This document shows positions 1 through 11,004 of a stretch of DNA of 64,000 nt, in pieces. The notes below the pieces were generated by a model, which worked only from the letters and a program-made list of their open reading frames with translations, ran no database searches and was not told where the DNA came from. How positions within the stretch are numbered: the first letter of the stretch is position 1; each line of letters opens with the position of its first letter. The DNA is from Proales similis (lineage: Eukaryota; Rotifera; Eurotatoria; Ploima; Proalidae): the NCBI GenBank assembly GCA_019059635.1, contig JAGVRJ010000011.1, positions 1,240,001 to 1,304,000 of the forward strand. The letters are read 5' to 3'. The position numbers and the translations under genes are program-made.

Positions 1-481
1 GCAAAACTTTATCTCTGCGATTCAACTAATGGATATGGCTTAGTGGCTGCTTTTTATTTCTTCTTGTGCATTCATATCGCATATTCGATGCAGAATTTGC
101 GCACCAAAATTTCAATTCCAAACACCATGATCAACTGCTTTGGCAAAACGCTCGCTCTGACGGTTAATCAGTCGCTTTCTATTTCGAAAAAAGCCGGTTC
201 AAAATTCAACAAGGGCCTTCTTAATTGAGGTGGACCACAAAGCAACAGGGACTTGCAATTTGGACATTTTGCAGCTACGGCTTGAATTTCAAAAAAAAAC
301 AAAGTGCGAATAAGGATAAATGCGAGAAAGAGATCACGTGCGCATTTACTCACTCGAAGATAAGAACTTGACGACCTGAGCTGCCTCTGGATTTCAGCAT
401 GTGACAGTCCTAGTCAATTTTGGGCGAGCGAAATAGGCAAACGAAGCAGACGACGATTCGATGGAAAGTTGATTGAGCGAC
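1..481. other. Intergenic, no gene seen
   Basis: No reading frame here looks like a protein and no RNA gene is visible. It presumably holds the promoter and 5' UTR of the first transporter gene. I could not pick out a TATA box. Confidence 0.4.
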
Positions 482-2721
482 ATGACAGAACTGCATGATG
501 AGAGCACGTCAGCTGCGTTTGATCGCGTTGAGCACATCAAAATGGAAGAAAGGAAGAGACCGGCCACTTCTTATGCTGAGAGGCCAGACTTGGAAACAGT
601 CAACTCGTGGCGGTCGCTTGCAAGGAACAAGGGCAATCAGGATGGAATGCGAGCTAAAACCAGCTTGAACATTTACGGAAGGTCGATTTCAACTTATTCG
701 TTTATCCAGAGAAACGCGAAGCAAGACGAGGACTGGGAACATGAATTAGACGGTATTTGCACTAGTTTTTCAAACTGTCCGGCCTTTGGTTTGTCAAGTC
801 GATGTCTAATAATAGAAAAGTTGCCAAAGCGAAGCTTTTGGACTCTGCTGAGAATGACGCTGCTCATGTTCGGCAACGAGGTGCTGTTCAGCATGGAAGT
901 AGCTTTGGCCGTTCCAACTCTTTTGCAGCTCAAAGTCCCAGAAACGTAAGTGCCGCCCCAGCTCTCTCAGCAATCTCAGCCGACAAGCTCAAATTCTAAA
1001 TCTACTCGTTCTCAAATACTGAAGAATCTACTCCTTGGTCTACTTGCTCAGCCCTGTCATAGGATTTGTCATGCAGCCGTTCATAGGCATCACAAGTGAC
1101 CGGTGCACTTCGCGCTTTGGCCGCAGGAGACCGTTCATTTTGGCTCTTTCTTTGTTTTCGTTTCTAGGAATCGTAAGTAGAGAGACTGTCGCTTGACTAC
1201 TTCATGACTCTACCGGCTGATCGACTTCAACAGTCTTTGATTTTGAATGCCTATCTGCTTGGCCAATGGCTGGGCGATTTAACTTTGCCTGTAAGTCTTT
1301 CTAATCGATCCGAGCTAACTTGATCGTCTCAATCATCGCTGATCTGAGCAGAAACCGTACATTGCCATCAGTCTGGTGTTTCTGGGTGTCACGTTTCTGG
1401 ACTTTGCTGCTGACTCGTCGGACACGCCGTTAAGGGCCTACGTGATGGACACATGCAATCAACGAGATCAAGAGACTGGATTCAATCTGCTCGCTTTTCT
1501 CGGAGGAATGGGAGCCGCGCTTGGCTACTTGCTCACAGCAGTCAAGTGGGAAGACACGTTCATGTCTTCGATCGGTGAGTTGATAAAGGTCGCGATTTCT
1601 GTTCAAGCGTCTACTAATTGCCCACAAGGCCAGGAGCCCCAAATTCTATTTTTTATTGCGATTGTCATCTTCTCCGGCTGCCTGGTCGCGACTTTAACTT
1701 CAGTGAGAGAAGAGCAACTCAAGCTAGACGAGGAGGCTTCACCTCTTATTGGTCGTAAGCCGTCTTACTTAGCACGACCTTTATAGCCTGAATTCTTAAC
1801 AGAGGACAATAGAGCAAAAAGTAACCAAACTGCCGGATGAATTTTATTTGAGCGAAGGCTCACAAGCAACCAAAGACGATGAAGCGAGCGATGTGGAGAA
1901 ACCAGTGACGATCGGCATGTTCTTCGCCTCGATCAGAAAGGTAAACTTGTGCATGCGGAGCTGACTAAATGAACGAGCAGCGCCTCTAACCTGTCCCCTT
2001 ATCGGTAGATCCCGACCGAGCTGGTGCGGCTGATGATCGCGCAGACGCTCGGCTGGCTTGGCTACTTCTCCATCACGCTGTTCTTCACCGACTTTGTCGC
2101 GCAGTCCATCTACCACGGCAACCCGGACGCGCCGGCGGGATCGGCCGCCCTCGACGCCTACAACGAGGGCGTCAAGATGGGCTCGTGGTGTCTGTTCGGC
2201 TTCTCGATAGTCTCCGCATTCTCCGCCTGTAAGTAGCCGCCCTGACTGTGTCGGAGACGCGTCCCTCTCACCTCTGCGTTCGGCTTTCAGTCTTGCTCGA
2301 AAAGTACCTGATCGACAGGTTCAGCACGCGGGCCCTTTACTTTTCGACTTTCTTCGTGCACGCCATCTGCTGCGGCCTTATGTTTTTCCAAACCACAATC
2401 TATGGCATCATGCCTCTCTCGTTTGCCAACGGCCTGCTTCTGACCACACTTACAACTTTGCCATATCAAATGGTCTCCGAGTATCATCAAGACGAGGCCT
2501 ATCGCAGCAAGAGCGCAGAAGGAACCAAGCGCGGCTTCGGCATCGACTGCTCCCTGATCGGTTCAATATTCTTTCTCGGCCAGGCGCTCACATCGTCGTA
2601 TACGTCACTTCTCATTTCACTTGTCGGAAATTATGTGATTGTCCTAGTCGCGTCTCTATACACATTTTTGGGCTGCGTTTGGCTATCGCTTTTTGTTATA
2701 TACCCTTCTTCGTCAGATTAG
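482..2721 (+). CDS. SLC45-like sugar/H+ symporter, tandem copy 1
   Basis: Multi-exon member of the SLC45 branch of the major facilitator superfamily (glycoside-pentoside-hexuronide type). These are predicted 12-helix proteins; characterised relatives cotransport sucrose or other sugars with protons. Helix 1 follows the motif RSFWTLLRM (~835). The next exon carries [16 protein letters not shown], the family's loop 2-3 signature (~1090-1145). The exon from ~1351 has [14 protein letters not shown] and [14 protein letters not shown]. Later exons hold [15 protein letters not shown] (~2080) and the last helices end in YPSSSD. Introns are about 50-110 bp. The start is the first ATG in the open frame, giving a ~110-residue hydrophilic N-terminus that is longer than in copies 2-4, so the true start could lie further in. 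The two exons at ~1880-2360 are nearly identical to copy 2. Confidence 0.85.
1895..2357 (+). repeat. Gene-conversion tract, donor/acceptor half 1
   Basis: 463 bp that matches 4260-4722 with only two differences noticed by eye (one near 2137, one near 2275). The match includes two introns. Flanking exons of the two genes are clearly diverged, so the identity is local and recent. Confidence 0.85.
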
Positions 2722-3171
2722 ATCTCGCCTGCGAGAATATGGACAATACTTCCAAAATCAATAATCAGCTCACTGCTTAGCGCCGAGTTTTAGCCGCAAT
2801 TTATTCTCTTGTTTAGATTAAATGATAGTAAGCCAAGCATAAATAAATAATCGAAACACTTGTTTGCTAAGGCTCACGCCCTTTTTTAATCTTGGCCAAG
2901 CTGACGGCAACTTGCGCGTGTTGCTGTTATTCCTACAATCGTAGATCGGTTGATATGTGGCGTGTTTGAAATTTGTCGGTGTCAAGGCCCCCAATGAGAG
3001 GCATGTGATTCAACATGGATTCAAACTCTTGGTCACAACGCCGAGGTATCGCGTGGATACATTCGCCATAATTTTCGCAGATAAGGTGCTTGACGATGAG
3101 CTGAGACGACCTGGCGCAGATTAATGGTTACGATGTTAGACGGCTAAAGCGATTCGCCATAGACAAATAGA
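2722..3171. other. Intergenic between transporter copies 1 and 2
   Basis: Holds AATAAA-type poly(A) signals near 2840-2850 that probably serve copy 1. No gene seen. Confidence 0.5.
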
Positions 3172-5110
3172 ATGGAAGGTAAGTGAGACAAGCTTGAGAT
3201 AGAGTACGAGTCGAATATTGAGTCGAACTGCATCAAAGAACATCCGACACGCAGCTTCTGGACGCTACTGAGACTAACAGCACTTCTTTTCGGCGTTGAG
3301 TTTCTGTTCAGCCTTGAAGTGGCATTGGCCGTTCCTACTCTTCTAGAGCTCAAAGTGCCCGAGTCGTATGCTTCAAGCGAGCCTATCAGCAAATAGATTG
3401 TCCTGGTTGATGATTTCTTCCACACAGGGTGTCTTCTCTGGCCTATCTGCTCAGTCCACTCATTGGATTTGCGATTCAGCCAATTTTGGGCATCACAAGT
3501 GACCGGTGCAGTTCCCGTTTCGGACGTCGCAGACCCTTCATTCTCGGCCTATGCTGTTTTTCGTTCTTGGGAATTGTAGGCCAACGAACACTTTGCTTCG
3601 TTTATTGAGATTTCAAAGCTCTCTCTCTCTCTCTCTTTTCTCAGACATTCATACTGAACGGATCGCTGATCGGAGGATGGCTCGGCGACTCCAACACATC
3701 TGTAAACCCTACACTCTTCTTGCTAAGGCCAATTAAGCATGTTGCCTCATTCGCTAGATGCATTACGTTGGAATCGTGCTAACTTTCCTTGGGGTGACTT
3801 TTCTGGACTTTTCTGCCGATTCCTGTGGCACCCCGCTCAGAGCCTATCTTATGGACGTGTGCAATCAAAGAGATCAGGAGACCGGATTCAACATTTTGGC
3901 GTTTTTGGGAGGCATGGGCGCTGCGATTGGCTATCTTCTATCTGCCATCGACTGGGAGAAAACAGTCTTGGGACTAGTCGGTAAATGGCAAGCGCCTCTT
4001 TCAAGGACACTCGGCGCCTAACAGCTGATAAAAGGCAAACAATCGCAGATACTTTACATATTTGCAATATTTATATTCCTGTCCTGTCTAATGGCTACGT
4101 TGACATCTGTCAAAGAGAAGCAGTTCAGACTTGAAAAAGAAGCCATTCCACTAGTGAGTAAGTGAACTTTATTCACAAGCTGGAAAGAAACTGAATTGGA
4201 TTGGTCGAAGGCAATGAGCGAAGCGTAAACTCCGCCGAGTCTGTTTTGGAGGACAACTCGGAGAAACCAGTGACGATCGGCATGTTCTTCGCCTCGATCA
4301 GAAAGGTAAACTTGTGCATGCGGAGCTGACTAAATGAACGAGCAGCGCCTCTAACCTGTCCCCTTATCGGTAGATCCCGACCGAGCTGGTGCGGCTGATG
4401 ATCGCGCAGACGCTCGGCTGGCTTGGCTACTTCTCCATCACGCTGTTCTTCACCGACTTTGTCGCGCAGTCCATCTACCACGGCAACCCGGACGCGCCGG
4501 CGGGCTCGGCCGCCCTCGACGCCTACAACGAGGGCGTCAAGATGGGCTCGTGGTGTCTGTTCGGCTTCTCGATAGTCTCCGCATTCTCCGCCTGTAAGTA
4601 GCCGCCCTGACTGTGTCGGAGACGCGTCCCTCTCACCTCTGCGCTCGGCTTTCAGTCTTGCTCGAAAAGTACCTGATCGACAGGTTCAGCACGCGGGCCC
4701 TTTACTTTTCGACTTTCTTCGTTCACGCTCTAGTTTGCATTTGGATGTTTTTCCAGACCACAATTTACGGAATTTTGCCACTGTCCCTGTTCATCGGCTT
4801 TCTGTTGACTTCTTTGAACACGATCCCGTTTAAAATGGTCTCCGAGTTTCATCAAGACGAGAACTATCGCAGCAAAAGCCCGGAAGGAACCAAGCGCGGA
4901 TACGGAATCGACTGCTCTCTCATCGGCTCCGTGTTTTTCCTGAGCCAGTCGATGAGCTCACTTTACATGTCCCTGTTGATCTCATGGTTTGGAAACTACG
5001 TGATCGTCGTATGTGCTTCCTTGTACGCAGTTGTTGGCTGCGCTTGGATCGCCGTTTTCCTCATATTGCCCAAGCCTCTGGTTCAAAAGGATACTCAACG
5101 AGTTGAATAA
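3172..5110 (+). CDS. SLC45-like sugar/H+ symporter, tandem copy 2
   Basis: Second SLC45-like gene in the cluster, with the same exon order as copy 1. The first coding exon appears to be only 7 nt (ATG GAA G, 3172-3178). It joins in phase to an exon beginning AG TAC GAG, giving MEEYESNIES and then [10 protein letters not shown]. The family motifs [50 protein letters not shown] and [13 protein letters not shown] are all present. The C-terminus (KPLVQKDTQRVE) is hydrophilic and longer than in copy 1. One intron contains a short CT-rich run at ~3630-3645. The 463-bp tract beginning at 4260 is shared with copy 1, while exons on both sides differ at many codons. Transport substrate cannot be inferred. 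Confidence 0.85.
4260..4722 (+). repeat. Gene-conversion tract, donor/acceptor half 2
   Basis: Partner of 1895-2357. It covers the end of one exon, an intron, a whole exon (FFTDFVAQ...), another intron and the start of the next exon. Similarity stops abruptly after the triplet encoding the FFVH(A) stretch. Confidence 0.85.
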
Positions 5111-5506
5111 GCAACCTTTCTTCGATTGCGTCCCTAATTTCTTAAAAATAAAAAACGCCTCTTGGCAAAATTCTTGTCGAGTATTTGCTCTTCGTTGAAT
5201 CGTTCACGAAAGAGAGCCAGATCTTTTTCTTTTTATGTAACACTACAGCTAGGACTCAGATCATGCAATAATGAGCCGGCATATTATAGAAAAGTGTAGA
5301 AAATCTCGACCAAGTAGCGTGGCACTGCCATGTGACTTTTTCTCTATTTAATTTGGTCCAGACGTTTTTCTTTGAGAACGGCATGAGGCCAGCCTGAGCA
5401 CATGTGTGGGCTGGATGCGGCACAAGATAAGAAAAAAACGTTGTCGGGGAATAGATGAATAGTCTCGGCTCGGAATGATTAGAAGATGAGATGCTTTTGA
5501 AAAAGC
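5111..5506. other. Intergenic between transporter copies 2 and 3
   Basis: Contains an AATAAA-like site near 5148 suited to copy 2. No reading frame resembling a protein. Confidence 0.5.
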
Positions 5507-7408
5507 AATGGAAGGAAACAGCGAACCAAAAGGTAAAGTGAAATAGAAGTTGGCGTCGAGTCATGATCCGAGCTCAAGGCTTCGAATAAAGAAACGCCCG
5601 GCAGAAGCATCTGGACCCTGCTGCGGCTCACGTCGGTCCTATTCGGCATAGAGGTGCTGTTCAGTATGGAGATAGCCTTGGCCGTGCCCATTCTTCTTCA
5701 GCTTCAAGTTCCCGAAAAGTTTGTCCATTTTGTTTTATGTCGAGCGGAGAAATGTTGCTATTCAGCTTTACAAGGATTTATTCGCTGGTCTACTTTTTCA
5801 GTCCAATAATTGGCTTTTTAATGCAGCCCGTAATAGGAATTACGAGTGATCGCTGTAATCTAAGTCTTGGACGCCGGCGCCCTTTCATAATCGTTCTCTC
5901 TGTGTTCTCTCTGATCGGAATTGTAACCGACGCTCTTCTGTCGCCATTTCTGATCGTTATCTAAAATCCTCATTTCTAAGGGCCTGGCTCTTAACGGATA
6001 TTTTTTGGGTCAACTATTTGGCGACGCACAACTTGAAGTAAGATTTTGTTTAGCTGAAAGCTGCTGGCCTGCAATTGAATTTGACACCGAAATTACTAGA
6101 AGCCTTTTATTGCCATCGCATTTACGTTCCTTGGCGTGACGCTGCTTGACTTTTCGGCCGACTCGACTGACACACCGCTGCGTGCCTACTTGTTTGACGT
6201 AACAAACACAGACGACCAAGAAACAGGACTCAACTTGCTGGCCATTCAGGCCGGCATGGGATCAGCGCTTGGCTACTTGCTGACTGCTTTCGACTGGGAC
6301 AGCACATTTTTCAGCTTCATCGGTAGTCTGCACTCGAACTCGACTTGGAGCTAACTATGTTAAAGCCAGTCTCTTTTAGGAAGTGAAACTGAAATCATAT
6401 TCGTGTTCGGGGCAGTAATATTCTTGATTTCTCTTGGGCTCACAGTTACTTCAGTGAAAGAAGAGCCACATGAGCGTCCTGGCTGCGACACAATTCAAGA
6501 AAAGACGATCACAATCGGAACGTTTCTACGCTCGCTAAAGAAAGTAGGCGCTGAGAATGGAGTGATGACCATAAACATAAATGAGAAAATCCATAGATCC
6601 CACTGGAGCTGTTTCAACTGATGATTGCGCAGACATTCGGCTGGCTAGCTTACTTTTCTACAACTCTTTTCTTTACGGATTTTGTGGCCCAGGTGAGCGC
6701 AAGCTTTACAAGTTTGATTCAGCCCGATTCACGTGACTAGTCAATTTACGGCGGCGATCCTGAGGCTGCGCACTACTCGGCTGCGCACAACGCCTACATT
6801 CAAGGCGTTAAGATGGGCTCTTGGTGCCTGTTTGGATGCTCGATCACGTCAGCGCTCTCGGCTTGTGAGTGAATTGCACCTTTTTGAGTCAAAAAGGCCG
6901 CGTTCTTTTAATCCGTTTTGAAGTTGTTTTCGAAAAGTATCTCATGCAACGATTCAGCTCGCGGGCGCTCTATTTCACAACCTATTTAATATACGCGGTC
7001 TGCTCTGGCGCCATGTTTTTTCAAACAAGCATGCTTGCCATAATGCCACTGTCGTTCTCAATCGGAATCCTGTTGACCTCGCTGACGACCATCCCCTATC
7101 AGATGGTGTCTGAGTTTCACCAGGACAACGTCTATCGCAGCAAGAGTGCTGATGGCACAAAACGCGGCTACGGCATCGACTGCTCGCTCATCGGCTCCAT
7201 ATTCTTCCTCGGCCAGGCGCTCACCTCGTCCTATATGTCGGCGCTAATATCGGTGGGAGGCAACTATGTCATTGTGCTAGTTGCTTCTGTGTGTGCGCTG
7301 CTCGGCTGCGCTTGGATCGCTTTTTTTGTGAAAGCTCCACGTCAGCACCAGCAACCGGCCAAAGAAGTGTTCAGTCTAACCAACTTGGCATTTGTTTTAG
7401 ATTTTTAA
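5507..7408 (+). CDS. SLC45-like sugar/H+ symporter, tandem copy 3
   Basis: Third cluster member. A short first exon (MEGNSEPK) splices in phase to ETPGRSIWTLLRL, matching the exon 1/2 junction of copy 2. Family signatures follow: ITSDRCNLSLGRRRPFII, DFSADSTDTPLRAYLFD, DQETGLNLLAIQAGMGSALGYLL and [12 protein letters not shown]. Next come a short exon with SIYGGDPEAAHYSAAHNAYIQGVKMG, and [27 protein letters not shown]. Relative to copies 1 and 2 it is diverged throughout and shows no conversion tract. The reading frame runs ~25 residues past the last helix to the stop at 7408, longer than in copy 1. The role is assumed to be as for the other copies: a plasma- or endomembrane sugar symporter. 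Confidence 0.85.
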
Positions 7409-7820
7409 AATTAATCCTGCACGCTCAGATTCTCATTTTCATTCTCTCGCAGTCAATAATTTTTAATTTTCTTTTCTTCTTTTTCGATACAAATATTATG
7501 CCAGTCTCAATCACTTGGCAATAAACTCCTAACAAAACCCACTCGGCTTTCTCTTTAGCTCTCAAGCTTTTTCGATTCCATAATTGCGAGCCCTTGTTTC
7601 TTTCAAATGAGATCTTTTATTTTTAATATTATGCGCGAGCCTGGTTACTTTAATAATTTTTTTTTTCTCATTCTTAAGGTTATCATTGCTCGCTTCACCT
7701 CTTTCGAGCTATTTCAACCCCTCTGTGTGGACCACGAACGCAGAAGCGTGTTTGTTGCGTTGAAGCAAACTTTTTTTATAATTTCACACTGAGTTGGATT
7801 TAACGTTTTCGTTTGTCTAG
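7409..7820. other. Intergenic between transporter copies 3 and 4
   Basis: T-rich stretch with an AATAAA site near 7520 that probably ends copy 3. The start of copy 4 is immediately preceded by TCTAG, so a 5' UTR intron ending there is possible. Confidence 0.4.
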
Positions 7821-9918
7821 ATGCATTTGGTCGACTTGAAAAATGCAGAACAAAACTGCCCGATTCCAATCGAGTCGTCTGACTTAAAAACGCCACAAGC
7901 ACATGGAAGAGGTGACAATGGTATGCAATTTGCAGCTTTCGCCCTCGGGCGCTCCCTCGGTCTGAATTCGAACATTCACATTTGAAAGACCACTTGCCTG
8001 CCAGGACCAGACTCGAGCTCTTTCGTATCTGCGCTGTTTATTTCGGGATCGAGCTCTTGTACGGCATAAGCATGTCAGTGACGGTTCCGACCTTGCTGCG
8101 GCTGAAAATACCGGAAAAGTAAGGAAAGCGCTCTCTCACGAACTCAGCTGTTAAACGTGGCCTTCTTTTGACCCTAATTCAAGCCTGTACTCATTGGCCT
8201 ACTTCCTGAGTCCGATCATGTCTTGCATTATTGAGCCACTTATGGGCGTGGTAAGCGACAGCAGTACAAGTCGGTATGGTCGACGCAAGCCGTTTATTCT
8301 ACTGCTTGCCGTTTTATCGTTTTCGGGCCTCATTCTCATTCTGGACGGAGGCACAGTCGGTCGTCTACTGGGCGACTCAGGATCTCAGGTTCGGTTTTTA
8401 CCAGCTGCAATTGCTCAACCTTTGTCAAAAACAGAATCCTTTGAGTCTAGATTCCGATTTTGGGCATATTCCTGACCGTTCTCGGTCTCTCGTTGCTGGA
8501 AATATCGGGCGAGACCTGTGATACTCCACTGCGGGCCTATATGATGGACTCTTGCAACGCTTCGGACCAGGAAACGTGTCTGAATATTCACTCGTTTTTG
8601 GGCGGCATTGGTGCATCGACTGGCTTCCTTCTTTCGGCCATCGACTGGAAAAGCACCGGCCTGTTCATGTTTGGTACTTCTGGACATTCATTTACTCTGC
8701 TCTCATCAATTGAAGTCGAATTGCGATTTGTGCAAAGGCAACAAAAGTCAGATGCTTCCGATTCTGGTCACCGTAGTGTTTTGGACATGCGTTACGATTA
8801 CTTTGAGAGCGCCCAAAGAGAAAATTTATAAACCAGCGGCCGAAGATCAAGGTGATGCGCTTTTCGATTCGCCTCCGATGGCCTACGATAATCGCAGTCT
8901 TTGAGAACAGCAGAAGGCTCATCGGGCAAAACAGAGGCAAATTGGAAATTGTTGAACCCGGAGCAAGTAAAAGCACTCAAGACTCTGCTAAGCTCTCTCT
9001 CGCAGGTAAGAATTGTCTTCTTTCGCACACTGAACGAATTGGGAAATTTTCATTTCACCATTTTGACCACCAGATTCCAATACCTCTCAGGAAGCTGCTT
9101 TTGTGTCAGACTCTTGGCTGGGTCGGCTTCCTATCGACCAACATATTCTTCACGAATTTCGTGGCCCAAGTAAATGCAGACCCATTGTAGATTAGCGAGC
9201 AAATCTGACCCATTGATGTCAAAGGCGATTTATCACGGTGATCCGACCGCAATCGAAGCCAGCTATGAGTCAGACTCGTATGATCAGGGCGTTCGAATGG
9301 GCTCAGTCGGCTTGTTTGTTTGCGCCATTTCCTCTGCTCTCTATGCAGGTGAGATCTCGTTCAAGTATTGACTTTCATCTTGTGTTCGCGTTCAATTTGT
9401 TGTCGCAAGTGTTTCTGGAAAAAGTGGCTCTCAATGTCTGTTCCATATCCACAGTCACTAAATTCACGTATTTGTTTTACATGATCTCGTGCATGGCGAT
9501 CATGGTGCTCGACGATATCTACTTTATAATTGTTCTTTGCTGCAGCTTCGGATTTTTGCTCACAATTCTCAACACATTCCCGTATCACATGCTGAACAAA
9601 TTCAGAAGTGATGCAGCTTATCGAAAGTGCTCACCCTCCGGGTCCGAACGAGGTATCTTGTCGCTCATTCATGCTCTCATTAATGTTCAGTTGGAATTTA
9701 TTCTCTTGTTCAATGCAGGAGTGGGGCTCGACTGCTCACTGATCGCCGTCACTTATTACCTGTCTCAAACCATTTTGTCGGTGATTATTGGTCCGCTGAG
9801 CGCCTTGATGGGCAGTAGAGTGATCCTCTTGATCGGAGCGCTCACCTCGCTTGGCTCCATCTATTTAATATCAAGATTTGACTTTCAGAAGGAGAGATCT
9901 CTGTTCAAGCTGTTCTAG
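7821..9918 (+). CDS. SLC45-like transporter, divergent copy 4
   Basis: Most diverged member of the cluster. The N-terminal exon (MHLVDLKNAEQNCPIPIE...) has no match in copies 1-3. It joins in phase to DHLPARTRLELFRICAVYFG, then YSLAYFLSPIMSCIIEPLMG and GRRKPFIL, then ISGETCDTPLRAYMMDSCN and LNIHSFLGGIGASTGFLL. The conserved FFTDFVAQ helix motif reads FFTNFVAQ, so the acidic residue is replaced by asparagine. The C-terminal helices are split by an extra intron (about 9653-9720, between SERG and VGLDCSLI) that is absent from copies 1-3. Core topology is retained, so it is probably functional, but substrate or coupling may have changed. Confidence 0.8.
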
Positions 9919-10048
9919 GCACCGTATTACCTGCTACTTGTTCATAATTTATTACCTCGTTATTATTCCCTCGCCTTTTTAAAATAAAATTGGCAAACGC
10001 GCGCCATTCGTATTGGTCTACGTGTCGTCTAGCATAAACGGGCGCATC

Positions 10049-10885
10049 ATGATGCGGTTTCGCTCGGCCGTTTTGATTGTCGGCGTTTGCTTCTTAGGCT
10101 GGACATTGAGCTCGGGCGCAGACGACTGCTTACCTGACATCACCAGTTCGCCTGCCGAAGAAGAGGGCCCTTGCAACATCGAAGTGCGACAAGATCCGGT
10201 CAGCCAAGAAGAGTTTGTGCGGCTCTTTGCCTACGACAAGCCGTATATTATTCGTCGCGCTGCCTTTTCCCACAAGCGAAATGAGAAATTTCTTCAAAAG
10301 TGTTCGATCGGCAATCTTATGGAAGAGTACGGCGAGAAGGAGGTGACCGTGAGCAGCGCAAATACTCACTCGTACGCGCGAAAGAGCATGAGACTCAAGA
10401 CCTACCTCAGCGAGTTTGTTCTCTCGACCGGGTCGGGAAAAATGCTCCGCTACGGTAACGAGACTTGGTATTTTTTTGGAGAGAACAACTACGCCGACTG
10501 GAAGGAGTTGTTCGATTTGTACGAGAGGCCAGCGCTCAATCTTCCCGAGCACCACCATGCGTACAGTTTCGGAGTGGCTGCCGCACACACTGGAGTGCCC
10601 TTTCACATTCACGGCCCGGTGTTTGCCGAAACGATTGTTGGTCGCAAGCGCTGGTTCCTTTATGAGCCGGACCGAAAGCCCAACTTTGACCCGGACAAGT
10701 CTTCTCTTCATTGGCTAATCGAGGAGTACCCCAAGTTGAAAAAAGCGCAAAAGCCTTATGAATGCACACTCTTGCCCTTGGACATCATTTACTTCCCTGA
10801 TCGCTGGTGGCACGCTACTCTCAATCTCGACACTCCGACCATATTCATGTCTACTTTTCTCAGCCCGACAATTTATTCTAATTGA
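10049..10885 (+). CDS. JMJD8: JMJD8-like JmjC-domain protein, ER lumen
   Basis: Intronless 278-codon gene. The first of two adjacent ATGs gives a signal-peptide-like N-terminus (MMRFRSAVLIVGVCFLGWTL) followed by a cysteine-bearing mature start. The C-terminal half is a JmjC fold: GVPFHIHGPVFAE, then GRKRWFLYEPDRKP and FPDRWWHATLNLD. These match the JMJD8 subfamily, which is found in the ER lumen and is unusual among JmjC proteins for acting in the secretory pathway. The metal-binding triad position reads HxH (HIH) rather than the HxD/E of active 2-oxoglutarate oxygenases, with the distal His in WWHATLN. Catalytic activity is therefore uncertain. The gene starts 131 bp after the last transporter and ends 119 bp before the convergent dihydropyrimidinase gene. 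Confidence 0.85.
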   Translation: MMRFRSAVLIVGVCFLGWTLSSGADDCLPDITSSPAEEEGPCNIEVRQDPVSQEEFVRLFAYDKPYIIRRAAFSHKRNEKFLQKCSIGNLMEEYGEKEVTVSSANTHSYARKSMRLKTYLSEFVLSTGSGKMLRYGNETWYFFGENNYADWKELFDLYERPALNLPEHHHAYSFGVAAAHTGVPFHIHGPVFAETIVGRKRWFLYEPDRKPNFDPDKSSLHWLIEEYPKLKKAQKPYECTLLPLDIIYFPDRWWHATLNLDTPTIFMSTFLSPTIYSN

Positions 10886-11004
10886 TGAAATCTTTCCGAG
10901 AAATTTGTTCAAAAAAAAAAATCAATAAATTCGCTTCAGTGTGGAATAACTCGAGTCAAAAACTAGAGGAAGGAACTAAAATGGATTGTGTAGAGAGAAA
11001 TAGC

